Shown here piece by piece: positions 35,082 through 43,026 of a stretch of DNA of 64,000 nucleotides; within the stretch, counting starts at the first letter, position 1; every line of letters begins with the position of its first letter. The position numbers and the translations under genes are program-made. A model generated the notes under the pieces. It was not told the origin of the DNA, searched no databases, and saw only the letters and a list, made by a program, of their open reading frames with translations. The DNA comes from Niabella beijingensis (GTDB lineage Bacteria; Bacteroidota; Bacteroidia; Chitinophagales; Chitinophagaceae), in assembly GCF_020034665.1 (NCBI RefSeq), contig NZ_JAIQDI010000001.1, positions 1,488,001 to 1,552,000 of the forward strand. Reading direction: 5' to 3'.

Positions 35082-35900
35082 CTAAAAACTCTTGATATCA
35101 ATGCCCCCTAAAATTACGGTACCTTTCAACACAAGCGTTTTTGTAGTATCCACATTTCCCATAGAAACGCGTTTGTCCTTTACTTCTCCCATAATAGCCA
35201 CTGCTTCGGAGATCACATTCCAGTGAGAAGGTATCAGCAATGTAGCGCCGCCAAAGATAGCCGTCACTTCCAACACCGCAGTGCCACTGATATCCGCCTG
35301 CAACAGGTCAATCTCGCTGCCTCCGAACACATTCACCATATCTCCTCCCCGGAAGTTTTTGGACAATACCTTTTTCTTGGTTCCGCCAAAAATAGAAGTG
35401 GCATCAACGATATCTTCATTGCTGACACTTCCCCTGTAGGTCTTTTTGCCGGTCGGTTCCCCCGTATTGGGATCCTGAGTGATAAAATCATACGATTTTC
35501 TGGGTCTCAGGATAAAGAACAAACCGGCGCCGATCAGGGCTATTGGAAAGATGAACTTGCGCAGGGAGTTAAAAAGAAAGAATTCATTTACAAGGAATAA
35601 GGATCCCACCAGGATCAGGATCAACCAGCCGGGGCCCTGGAAATTTTTGCGGAACCCGATAAACAGTCCCAGCACGATCAGGAACATTTGCCAGGAAAGC
35701 ATAAAGTCGGGAAAGATAAAGCCCATTCTTCTCAGCAGGTACACAACACCGATCAGCACCAGGAACAGCCCGATCCAGATATGCCCTTTGGCATTGCGTT
35801 CGCGAAAGGAAGGCGGTTGCGGCGGGGCATTTTTATCAGAAAAGTCGGTCTTTTCTGATTTGTTATAGAATTCGGTATTGTACGGATTATTTTCACTCAT
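35082..35900 (-). CDS. LiaF/DUF5668-type membrane protein
   Basis: This 272-residue protein has a hydrophilic N-terminal 35 residues and then four closely spaced membrane helices (HIWIGLFLVLIGVVYLLRRM, MLSWQMFLIVLGLFIGF, GWLILILVGSLFLVNEFF, FIFPIALIGAGLFFIL) matching the LiaI/LiaF transmembrane module. The C-terminus is a beta-rich LiaF-like domain (DATSIFGGTKKKVLS, DMVNVFGGSEIDLL, VLEVTAIFGGATLLIPSHW, GTVILGGIDIKSF). In Firmicutes LiaF restrains the cell-envelope stress kinase LiaS. Its position 118 bp upstream of a LytS/LytTR pair on the same strand suggests an analogous role, as inference. Confidence 0.85.
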   Translation of the reverse strand: MSENNPYNTEFYNKSEKTDFSDKNAPPQPPSFRERNAKGHIWIGLFLVLIGVVYLLRRMGFIFPDFMLSWQMFLIVLGLFIGFRKNFQGPGWLILILVGSLFLVNEFFLFNSLRKFIFPIALIGAGLFFILRPRKSYDFITQDPNTGEPTGKKTYRGSVSNEDIVDATSIFGGTKKKVLSKNFRGGDMVNVFGGSEIDLLQADISGTAVLEVTAIFGGATLLIPSHWNVISEAVAIMGEVKDKRVSMGNVDTTKTLVLKGTVILGGIDIKSF

Positions 35901-36055
35901 TGTTCAAATTTTATGTAAAAATACCCCCCTAAGATAGGCCTTACAACAGATTTTTCGCATGTAAACGCCAGATATCGGTAAATGGGCGGATTGCCACGGC
36001 GAATGACAATACCGAGATCCGGAAAAAAATCCACACCCGGCGAAAACACACTGTT

Positions 36056-37696
36056 TCAGACCACAAATTTAAATTTTTGGCCGTCAAACAGGCCCTTATC
36101 ACTTAGTTTTAAGGCCGGTATCACCAGCAATGCCATGAAGGACAGTGTCATAAACGGAGCCGAAAGTGTGGAGCCCATTTCTTTCACCATCCGGTCGATG
36201 GCGGTATAGGCTGCCGCCACCTTGTAACCATCGGCATTGCTCATCAGACCCGCCACCGGCAACGGTACAATCGCCTCGTTATCACCGTTTACAGCTGCTA
36301 CCCCGCCTTTTTCCGCGATCACCAGGTTGACCGCCCTGCACAGACTTTCATCATCAACACCTACGGCAATGATATTATGGCTGTCATGTGCAACAGAAGA
36401 AGCCAGCGCGCCGGTCTTCAAACCAAAATTCTTTATAAAAGTGGTAGCCGGTACTGCTTCTTTGTAACGGTTTACTACTGTTATTTTTAACAGATCACGG
36501 GAAGGATCGCTTACAAAAAATCCCTCCGCTATTTTTGGCTCTAGTTGTAAGGGGTTGGTAATCAGCTGTCCGTCGAGTGCCTCGATCACGGGTATACGTG
36601 CTGCCCCGGTAGCAGTTATCGCGAAATCAGCCGCTTTTTTGGGCAGACAGTTAAACTGGTTAATGATACCAGCACCGGGCGTCTGGATCAGGGATCGTCC
36701 GTCGGCAGCTACCGGTATCCCATTGATCACTGTCCGGATCGTTTTAAAATGCTTCAGATCCTGCACCACAATAAAATCCGCAGGATCTCCTTCCCGGAGC
36801 AAGCCCACCGGAAGTTTGTAATGCAATACAGGATTGATACAAGCCGCCTGCAACACATGGAATACGTCGATGTTCTTTGCAACGGCCCGCGCACAGAGCT
36901 GATCGATATGTCCCGCTTCAAGGCTATCCGGGTGTTTGTCATCACTGCAGAACATGATTTCCTTGGGGTAATCCCGCAACAGGTCAATAAGTGCTTCAAA
37001 ATTCCTGGCGGCACTTCCCTCCCGGATAAGGATCTTCATTCCTGCCTTTAGCTTATCCAGTGCTTCCTCCCTGGTAAAACATTCATGATCGGTTCCCGGA
37101 AGGCCGGGTGCAGCGATCGAACCGGCATACCGCTGTGCATCCGCACCGCGCAATCCCGGAGCATGCCCGTCTACCGGTTTTCCTGCCGCATGGGCGGCCT
37201 TTATTTTATCGATCACTTCCGGGTCTCCGGCCAGTACACCCGGAAAGTTCATCATCTCGCTGAGGTAACGTATTTTAGGATTTGCCAGCAGCGTTGTTAC
37301 CGCCTCCACTCCAAGCGAAGCACCGGCCGTTTCAAATGCTGTAGCCGGGACGCAGCTGGGGGCGCCGAAATTAAACTTAAACGGTACCGTATTCCCGTTG
37401 TCGATCATGTATTGTACCCCTTCCATCCCGCAAACATTGGCAATCTCGTGCGGATCGCTTACCGTGGCCACTGTACCATGCACCACTGCCAGCCGTGCAA
37501 ATTCCGATGGCACCAGCATGCTGCTTTCTATGTGCACATGACTGTCTACAAAACCCGGTAAGAGATAGGGCTCCCCGGCAATCTCTTTTTCTTCCAGTAT
37601 TTCGATCTGCCTGATGCCTTCCTTATCAAACCCGATTGCCGCAAAACAGATCTTTCGCCGCATGATATCTACAAGGTTGCCTTTAACCTGCTCCAT
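36056..37696 (-). CDS. ade: Adenine deaminase
   Basis: This 546-residue enzyme deaminates adenine to hypoxanthine for purine salvage. The amidohydrolase core has LLPGFVDSHVHIESSMLVPS near residue 50 (HxH metal pair followed by the ESSM signature), ATVSDPHEIANVCGMEG near 85, GHAPGLRGADAQRYA near 175, and FCSDDKHPDSLEAGHI near 248 with the catalytic Asp. The C-terminal domain contains SSVAHDSHNIIAVGVDDESL, specific to the Ade family. The length is normal. It is read towards lower coordinates downstream of the HEPN gene with a 153-bp gap, so it is probably independent of that cassette. Confidence 0.95.
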   Translation of the reverse strand: MEQVKGNLVDIMRRKICFAAIGFDKEGIRQIEILEEKEIAGEPYLLPGFVDSHVHIESSMLVPSEFARLAVVHGTVATVSDPHEIANVCGMEGVQYMIDNGNTVPFKFNFGAPSCVPATAFETAGASLGVEAVTTLLANPKIRYLSEMMNFPGVLAGDPEVIDKIKAAHAAGKPVDGHAPGLRGADAQRYAGSIAAPGLPGTDHECFTREEALDKLKAGMKILIREGSAARNFEALIDLLRDYPKEIMFCSDDKHPDSLEAGHIDQLCARAVAKNIDVFHVLQAACINPVLHYKLPVGLLREGDPADFIVVQDLKHFKTIRTVINGIPVAADGRSLIQTPGAGIINQFNCLPKKAADFAITATGAARIPVIEALDGQLITNPLQLEPKIAEGFFVSDPSRDLLKITVVNRYKEAVPATTFIKNFGLKTGALASSVAHDSHNIIAVGVDDESLCRAVNLVIAEKGGVAAVNGDNEAIVPLPVAGLMSNADGYKVAAAYTAIDRMVKEMGSTLSAPFMTLSFMALLVIPALKLSDKGLFDGQKFKFVV

Positions 37697-37849
37697 TCTT
37701 TTAACATTTGGGTAAATGTAAAAAATGTTTCAGATAAACGCTTCGGGTCCCGGCAGTATATGTCGATACGAATACAGGAAGTCGCAAAGAAACACAAAGG
37801 ATCGGTAAAAAGTTCTAATGTACCGGCGTGCATTCGCGCACTTTTGATA

Positions 37850-38827
37850 TTAAATACGTCCCGGTGTTTTGAAAACATAAGTTTCAAGGTAAGTTCCGGC
37901 AACCTGCTCTGCAGCGGCCAGGATCGCATTTACCTTTTCCTTTGCAGCAAGAAGGCATTGATCCGTGATGGTAAAGCTCCGGTCGTATCGTGCCCCTGTA
38001 TAGGATGCCTCCAGGGCAGCCAGCAGCTCATATTCTGTTTCCGTTCGAAAAAAGGATAAAAAACAGGGATGCTGGCGTGCACACTGGAGCAGGAGTTGTT
38101 TGATGGAATGCTGCCGGATATGCATTCCCGAAAAAGCTTCAGCAAATCCCCGGAGCGTCAGTTCTGCAGCCTGGTGCAATGCAAAACAGGCCAGCTCATT
38201 ACTCCCGCTGTGCTGTAATGAGGCGGCCAGCCCCAGAAATAACCGGGCCTTGCTGCAGCCGGCCGTAAACACATCGATGGAAGCCGTGATCCTGCGCTGC
38301 AACGCATCGCCGTTCACCGGTTCAAATAAAGCGTCTTCTGCGTGGTAGACCAGGTTTTCCTCATTACAACGGAGCAGAAAAAAGAAGTTCCCTTGTTTAC
38401 GTTGCTGGCAAAAACGTTGCAGCTGACACAGGGAGAAACGGATATTCCAACTGCCGGTACTGGCGGAACGGATATAGGATTGCAGCTCCTCGAAACTGCG
38501 CTCGCCCGTAGAAGCTACTACAATAAGAAGATCTAAAAAACGCTGTTCCGTATCCCCATCGAGTTCAAAAATAAAAACAGGATCGCATAGCCCGGCGACC
38601 CATGCCACGATCCATTCTTTTGAAGAGGCTCCGTGTACAGCCGGCTGGTTATATTCCGGTACTGCCGGGCTAAACAACCGTTCCACATCGGGAAGCAGTT
38701 CATACAGATAATGAGCAAATCCCCGCTCTGCTTCATTAATGATCAATTGTTTCAGCAGCCTGTATTTAGCTGCATCATCCCACTCCTGCGGGCAGGCAGC
38801 CGGGACAGGTAAGGTATCTTTTTCCAT
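37850..38827 (-). CDS. HEPN-domain protein with degenerate nucleotidyltransferase-like N-terminus
   Basis: This 325-residue protein has a central region (VFIFELDGDTEQRFLDLLIV, then NIRFSLCQLQRFCQQRKQGNFFFLL) resembling the inactive MNT/nucleotidyltransferase-like part of Bacteroidota HEPN proteins, without the GS-x10-DxD active site. The C-terminus is a HEPN helical bundle: ACFALHQAAELTLRGFAEAF, IRQHSIKQLLLQCARQHP and DQCLLAAKEKVNAILAAAEQ. The RX4-6H motif of HEPN ribonucleases is not seen, so a binding role is more likely. It lies 113 bp downstream of the 217-residue orphan on the same strand, with two hairpins between. It may be part of a defence or mobile-element cargo module; this is inference only. 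Confidence 0.72.
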   Translation of the reverse strand: MEKDTLPVPAACPQEWDDAAKYRLLKQLIINEAERGFAHYLYELLPDVERLFSPAVPEYNQPAVHGASSKEWIVAWVAGLCDPVFIFELDGDTEQRFLDLLIVVASTGERSFEELQSYIRSASTGSWNIRFSLCQLQRFCQQRKQGNFFFLLRCNEENLVYHAEDALFEPVNGDALQRRITASIDVFTAGCSKARLFLGLAASLQHSGSNELACFALHQAAELTLRGFAEAFSGMHIRQHSIKQLLLQCARQHPCFLSFFRTETEYELLAALEASYTGARYDRSFTITDQCLLAAKEKVNAILAAAEQVAGTYLETYVFKTPGRI

Positions 38828-38850
38828 TGGTTAGCATTTTTAACAGGATT

Positions 38851-38898
38851 CCGGTGCAGCAGCGATGTGCACCGGCTGTACCTCCGGTTAGTACCGGA
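38851..38898. other. Twin hairpins upstream of the HEPN gene
   Basis: CCGGTGCA (38851-38858) pairs with TGCACCGG (38868-38875). TCCGGT (38883-38888) pairs with ACCGGA (38893-38898) across a TAGT loop. Both lie in the gap between the orphan gene and the HEPN gene. There is no T-tract, so attenuation or RNA processing is as likely as termination. Confidence 0.5.
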
Positions 38899-38940
38899 AT
38901 ACCTTTTGAGGCTTTGTGAAAGATTATACGGTCGCGACCA

Positions 38941-39594
38941 TCATAGTTGCCCGGGTGTTTCCGCCCTGCCGAAAAGAGAAGGGTATTGCCGGATCATATG
39001 ATAGGGTGCGCGCAGCATACAGAGCAATGATTCATAATCAAACAATATATTTTCACGTGCAATACCAAAATGTTCACCTTCACCAAGCACACAGTCCAGC
39101 ACGGACCAGAGATAGATACGTGCTTTCTTCTCGGGGTACCGTTCTGTAAAACCAAGGATCAGCCGGCAGGCATCTCCGGTTTCCGGCAGATAGCGGTAAA
39201 TGGCATCATTTTCATAGAGGGCCATTTTTTGCTTTTTCATTTTCATCCATTCTCCCACCGTGTGATGAAGCGCATCCATAAGCACCCGGAAATTTTCTGA
39301 AAAACGAAGCAGGTATTTCCTGTCATTGTCGTTGCTAAAGACGCTGTGTTCGGCACAAACTGCACATTCGGCCCATGTCTGCCATTCTGATTGAAGCTGC
39401 TCCAGCTGCGAACTGCTCAGAACAAGGGAAAGACAATGAAACGGATGCGATTTTACCAGATGCAGGAAATGATAAGCTGGATTAAAATCGTCTTCATCGA
39501 AACCGGGTATTTCTCTCGGGGATCTTCCGGATGTTTTATAGCCGGGGTCTGGTTCACAGACCATAAAAAGAATCTCGTTATTTTTGTTTATCAT
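38941..39594 (-). CDS. Uncharacterised helical protein (HEPN cassette)
   Basis: This 217-residue protein has no signal peptide and no membrane helix. Its visible character is mostly helical and rich in aromatics and charged residues: FNPAYHFLHLVKSHPFHCLS, SQLEQLQSEWQTWAECAVCA, NFRVLMDALHHTVGEWMKMK, AIYRYLPETGDACRLILGFT, ILFDYESLLCMLRAPYHMIR. Four Cys residues are scattered without a zinc pattern. No family is recognised. Its promoter (TATCTTTG, 39622-39629, with TTG 19 bp upstream) overlaps a palindrome shared with the divergent HTH gene, so it is probably controlled by that protein. The HEPN gene follows on the same strand. Confidence 0.6.
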   Translation of the reverse strand: MINKNNEILFMVCEPDPGYKTSGRSPREIPGFDEDDFNPAYHFLHLVKSHPFHCLSLVLSSSQLEQLQSEWQTWAECAVCAEHSVFSNDNDRKYLLRFSENFRVLMDALHHTVGEWMKMKKQKMALYENDAIYRYLPETGDACRLILGFTERYPEKKARIYLWSVLDCVLGEGEHFGIARENILFDYESLLCMLRAPYHMIRQYPSLFGRAETPGQL

Positions 39595-39621
39595 AGTTTG
39601 ATTGTTTTTCTGTTAGCACTT

Positions 39622-39652
39622 CAAAGATACAAACTCATTTGTCACAAACAAA
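39622..39652 (-). promoter_or_regulatory. Promoter of the orphan/HEPN genes with embedded palindromic operator
   Basis: On the minus strand TTTG, a 19-bp spacer and TATCTTTG give a full match to the Bacteroidota promoter (TTG-N19-TAnnTTTG). The palindrome TTTGT-C-ACAAA (39638-39648, plus strand) lies between the two elements, an ideal repressor site. The divergent HTH gene starts 10 bp away. Confidence 0.65.
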
Positions 39653-39657
39653 CAAAA

Positions 39658-40080
39658 ATGAATAAAAAAACAACCTTTTTTGAACGCCTGGAAGCCTTCA
39701 GTATTGCCGAAGGTTTTAAATCCATCAACGATTTTGCCATTAACGGACTGAAATACAAATCATCACAAAAGCTCAACCGGCTCCGGAGCGGTAAAGGGAA
39801 ACCTTCCCTTGAGATCATTGAAGACATTAAAAACAGGTTTGAGAATGCAGACCTGAACTGGCTGATCTCTAACAAGGGTGAAAAACATTTGGTGGGGATT
39901 GACCTGGTATTACACGATGTACCCGCTCCGGACGAAGCTGCTCCCTGTAAGGAATGTGAGCTGCGTGATGCGATCATCGCATCCCAGAAACAGACCATCA
40001 AGGCCCTGCAAGGGCAGGCAGATACCCTGCAGCTGACCATGGAGATCGTAAGCCGTAAAAACCTGAGAAAAAACCCCTGA
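39658..40080 (+). CDS. XRE-like helix-turn-helix protein with C-terminal coiled coil
   Basis: This 140-residue protein starts at the ATG at 39658; the frame is open further upstream but runs through the divergent gene and the promoter. The N-terminal 65 residues form a compact helical DNA-binding domain resembling phage-repressor-like HTH proteins of Bacteroidota: FFERLEAFSIAEGFKSINDF, KSSQKLNRLRSGKGKPSLEI and NADLNWLISNKGE. The C-terminal part has a CxxC pair (PCKECELRDA) and a predicted coiled coil (KQTIKALQGQADTLQLTMEI), which may mediate oligomerisation. It is divergent from the orphan/HEPN genes across a palindrome. Tandem stem-loops end its transcript at about 40090-40130. Confidence 0.8.
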   Translation: MNKKTTFFERLEAFSIAEGFKSINDFAINGLKYKSSQKLNRLRSGKGKPSLEIIEDIKNRFENADLNWLISNKGEKHLVGIDLVLHDVPAPDEAAPCKECELRDAIIASQKQTIKALQGQADTLQLTMEIVSRKNLRKNP

Positions 40081-40088
40081 GCTTACCG

Positions 40089-40130
40089 GCAGCTGCCCCG
40101 TTTTTTTAGCGGCTCCCGCCGCTTTTATTC
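40089..40130 (+). terminator. Tandem terminators after the HTH gene
   Basis: GGCAGCTGCC followed by CCG and T7 (about 40089-40107), then AGCGGC-TCCC-GCCGCT (40108-40123) followed by TTTATT. They lie between the convergent HTH and trmD genes. Confidence 0.75.
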
Positions 40131-40173
40131 CTCAAATGTACCCGAAAAAGTATGGCTTCCGAACGGGTGTCAT

Positions 40174-40851
40174 TTAATCCTTCAGCAGGTCCGGTCTGCG
40201 TTCCCGGGTACGCTGCAATGCCTGTTCATAGCGCCACTCCTCTATTTTTGAATGATTGCCGCTCATCAATACATCCGGTACTTTCATACCTTCAAAATCT
40301 ACCGGGCGGGTATAAACCGGTGGAGCCAGCAGGTTGTCCTGAAAGGAGTCCGTCAGTGCCGATGTTTCATCATTCAGCACTCCCGGCAGCAGGCGGCCAA
40401 TAGCATCCACCAGCACTGCAGCAGCCAGTTCTCCTCCGCTCAGTACATAATCTCCGATAGAGATTTCCATCGTCACATATTTTTGCCGGATGCGTTCATC
40501 AATCCCTTTGTAATGACCACAGATAATGAGCAACCGTTCTTTCAGGGAAAGCGTGTTGGCCATACGTTGGTTCAATGTGCTCCCGTCAGGGGTAACATAA
40601 ATGATCTCGTCAAATTTTCCGACTGCTGAAAGTTCAGCGATGGCTTTCACCAGCGGTTCACACATCATTACCATACCCGCACCGCCGCCATACTGGTAAT
40701 CATCTACCTGGCCGTATTCATTCACTGCCCACTTCCGCAGCGGATGTACTGCCACCTGTAACAGGCCCTTATCCTGCGCGCGTTTCATGATACTGTGCTC
40801 AAAAGGACTGGTCAGTAATTCGGGAAGGACGGAAATGATATCGATGTGCAT
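40174..40851 (-). CDS. trmD: tRNA (guanine-37-N1)-methyltransferase TrmD
   Basis: This 225-residue SPOUT-fold enzyme makes m1G37 next to the anticodon using SAM. It has [20 protein letters not shown] at the N-terminus, [20 protein letters not shown] near residue 55, the knot loop [20 protein letters not shown] near 130, and the C-terminal [20 protein letters not shown] and [18 protein letters not shown]. The length is normal. The usual rpsP-rimM-trmD-rplS operon is absent; trmD stands alone, as is common in Bacteroidota. The S4-domain gene is upstream on the same strand with an 81-bp gap. Confidence 0.96.
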   Translation of the reverse strand: MHIDIISVLPELLTSPFEHSIMKRAQDKGLLQVAVHPLRKWAVNEYGQVDDYQYGGGAGMVMMCEPLVKAIAELSAVGKFDEIIYVTPDGSTLNQRMANTLSLKERLLIICGHYKGIDERIRQKYVTMEISIGDYVLSGGELAAAVLVDAIGRLLPGVLNDETSALTDSFQDNLLAPPVYTRPVDFEGMKVPDVLMSGNHSKIEEWRYEQALQRTRERRPDLLKD

Positions 40852-40857
40852 TAACGA

Positions 40858-40876
40858 GAATTGAGATTTGAGAATG
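40858..40876. repeat. Copy of dispersed intergenic word
   Basis: GAATTGAGATTTGAGAATG just upstream of trmD, sharing the TGAGATTTG core with 3414-3422 and 13005-13013. Confidence 0.4.
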
Positions 40877-40932
40877 AACTTTAGCTGTCGGCATTAACAG
40901 CCGCAAATTACCAATTAAAAATCCAAAAAGCC

Positions 40933-41322
40933 TTAATCCTCCCCTTCCATAAAATCATCCAGATCCCTTCTTTCTTTTTTGGTAGGCCGGCCGATCTTGC
41001 TCAACCGTTTACCGCTGAAAAAAGATGCTGCCTGGATCTTGGCCTTTTCGAGCTCTTCGGGGGGTGTCAGATCGGTATAATGCTTTATGGCTTCTTCATA
41101 TTTTACACGTGTATGCAGCAGGCCCGTAACTTTTATCACCCATTTGCGGCCCTCTGTACGCACTTCATAGATATCACCCAGGTGTACATTCTTTCCGGGC
41201 TTGGCAGACTCTTCCTGGTACCTCACCTTGTTGTCATTGCAGGCGTCGGTAGCCAGCCTTCTTGTTTTAAAAAGCCGGATGGACCAGAGGTATTTATCTA
41301 AACGTAATTTTTCTTTTTCCAT
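40933..41322 (-). CDS. S4-domain RNA-binding protein, Hsp15 type
   Basis: This 129-residue protein has an N-terminal S4 RNA-binding domain: LRLDKYLWSIRLFKTRRLAT, DACNDNKVRY and GKNVHLGDIYEVRT. A basic middle (KVTGLLHTRVKYEEAIKHYT) leads to a lysine/arginine-rich then acidic tail (IGRPTKKERRDLDDFMEGED). The TKKERRDLDxF motif is typical of the Hsp15/HslR family, which rescues stalled 50S subunits carrying peptidyl-tRNA. It is upstream of trmD on the same strand and shows no other linkage. Confidence 0.92.
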   Translation of the reverse strand: MEKEKLRLDKYLWSIRLFKTRRLATDACNDNKVRYQEESAKPGKNVHLGDIYEVRTEGRKWVIKVTGLLHTRVKYEEAIKHYTDLTPPEELEKAKIQAASFFSGKRLSKIGRPTKKERRDLDDFMEGED

Positions 41323-41373
41323 ATTTCAATGTCCCGAATACAATTCCCATAGCATGTCAGGACGGCTCTGTTT

Positions 41374-41411
41374 AATGCTGCGAATGAATACCTTTATTCA
41401 TTCGCAGCATT
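41374..41411. other. Perfect 17-bp stem-loop downstream of the M20 dipeptidase gene
   Basis: The left arm begins AATGCTGCGAATG and the right arm ends CATTCGCAGCATT. The arms are 41374-41390 and 41395-41411 with loop CCTT. It starts 5 bp after the dipeptidase stop. No T-tract follows on the minus strand (TAAACAG), so it may act as an RNA 3' end stabiliser or a non-canonical terminator. Confidence 0.7.
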
Positions 41412-41416
41412 CCTTC

Positions 41417-42781
41417 TTATTCCCCGAAATACTTATGAAAATAAGGGATGGTCTCAATACCCTTATAGTAGTTCTCGAGATTGTATTTTTCATTCGGACT
41501 GTGTAATCCATCATTATCCAGTCCAAAGCCCATAAAAATGATCTTGATGCCCAGTTCATTTTCCAGTACCGAACAAATAGGAATGCTGCCACCACCTTTT
41601 ACAGGAATGGGCGTTTTTCCGAATGTGGTCTCCAGTGCCCTGGAAGCTGCCTGGTACCCCTTGCTGTCAATAGGTGTTCCGTAAGGTTCCCCGCCATGAT
41701 GCTCAAATGCGTGCACTTCCACGCAGGACGGAGCGATCTTGCGGAAATGTTCCAGCAGCAGCTTTGTGATCTTTTCGCTGGATTGGTTCGGAACCAGCCG
41801 TGCTGAGATCTTCGCGGTTGCTTTTGCAGGCAGCACGGTTTTAGCGCCTTCGCCGGTATAACCACCCCAGATCCCGTTGAGTTCCAGGGTAGGACGGATA
41901 CCGGTGCGTTCGTAAGTCGTAAAACCTTTTTCTCCGTATAATTCTTTGATGCCTATTTCATCTTTATACTCCTGTTCATTAAACGGCGCCTTATTGATAA
42001 GCTCTCGTTCTTCTGCCGAAATCTCCAGCACATCATCATAAAAACCAGGAATGGTGATGTGGTTGTTTTCATCATGACAACTGGCGATCATTTTAGAAAG
42101 GATCACGATCGGGTTGGCCACTGCCCCGCCATAAGTACCGCTGTGCAGGTCTCTTGCGGCCGCGGTCACCTCCACCTCAATATAACTCAGACCACGTACA
42201 CCGGTATCCAGCGACGGGTTCTCCATACTCAGCAGTGAACTGTCGCTGATCAGGATCACATCGGCTTTCAGCAACTCTTTATTTGCTGCCACAAATGCCG
42301 CCAGGTTGGGCGAACCCACTTCCTCTTCCCCTTCGAGAATGAATTTGATATTGGTAGCCATGGTATCGGTCTTTACCATCGTTTCCAGTGCCTTTACATG
42401 CATATAAAACTGTCCCTTGTCGTCGGCGCTTCCCCGTGCAAATACTTTACCATCCTTGATCGTAGGCTCAAAAGGAGGTGTATTCCAAAGCTCCAGCGGC
42501 TCTACCGGCTGTACATCATAATGCCCATATACCAATACTGTCGGCTTGGACGGATCAACAATTTTTTCACCATATACGGCCGGATGCCCGCCGGTTTCCA
42601 TCACTTCAGCTTTATCACAGCCAGATGCCAATAAAGCTGCTTTCACCGCCTCCGCACACTTCTTCATATCCTCCCTGTTCTCGCTTTTGGCACTGATGGA
42701 GGGAATGCGCAAAAGATCCATCATCTCATTGAGAAAACGCTCTTTATTTTCCTCCTGGTATTTTTTCCATACTTCAGACAT
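41417..42781 (-). CDS. M20 family dipeptidase
   Basis: This 454-residue enzyme is a two-zinc M20 metallopeptidase of the DUG1/CNDP-like dipeptidase group. VLVYGHYDVQPVEPLELWNT (zinc His and Asp) is near residue 85, ARGSADDKGQFYMHVKALE near 115, FILEGEEEVGSPNLAAFVAA near 147 with the general-base Glu pair, and LISDSSLLSM near 178. A lid domain carries RDLHSGTYGGAVANPIVIL. The C-terminal metal-site region is GGGSIPICSVLENELGIKII and GLDNDGLHSPNEKYNLENYY. It should hydrolyse dipeptides in the cytoplasm; no signal peptide is present. A TACCTTCG element lies at 42802-42809 upstream of the start. A very strong hairpin follows the stop. Confidence 0.93.
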   Translation of the reverse strand: MSEVWKKYQEENKERFLNEMMDLLRIPSISAKSENREDMKKCAEAVKAALLASGCDKAEVMETGGHPAVYGEKIVDPSKPTVLVYGHYDVQPVEPLELWNTPPFEPTIKDGKVFARGSADDKGQFYMHVKALETMVKTDTMATNIKFILEGEEEVGSPNLAAFVAANKELLKADVILISDSSLLSMENPSLDTGVRGLSYIEVEVTAAARDLHSGTYGGAVANPIVILSKMIASCHDENNHITIPGFYDDVLEISAEERELINKAPFNEQEYKDEIGIKELYGEKGFTTYERTGIRPTLELNGIWGGYTGEGAKTVLPAKATAKISARLVPNQSSEKITKLLLEHFRKIAPSCVEVHAFEHHGGEPYGTPIDSKGYQAASRALETTFGKTPIPVKGGGSIPICSVLENELGIKIIFMGFGLDNDGLHSPNEKYNLENYYKGIETIPYFHKYFGE

Positions 42782-43026
42782 AGTATAATTTTTTGTTCCC
42801 GCGAAGGTACGGAATTGAGCGGTTGAGCCTGAAAAAAGGGGAAGATCCGGGATGCATGATACTGATGCGGGCGGCTGCTTCGCTGTTTAATACGCACCGG
42901 CGCGATGATCTGTTTAAAATTGAACCAATCAGCACACACGGGGTTACCCTGTTACAGATTTCACATATTCATGTCAACGCTGCCGGAAGCGCGTAAATAT
43001 TCTTAACTTTAAACAAACAGGTAACA

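Noticed and set aside
37850..39594. MNT-HEPN toxin-antitoxin pair
   Set aside because: The orphan gene lacks the minimal nucleotidyltransferase motif GSxARG, and the HEPN protein lacks the RX4-6H nuclease motif, so the known MNT-HEPN type cannot be claimed.
42782..43026. Possible small gene (67 codons) between the dipeptidase and Gre-like genes
   Set aside because: The frame has no ribosome-binding or promoter support and no domain, and it spans the promoter region of both neighbours.
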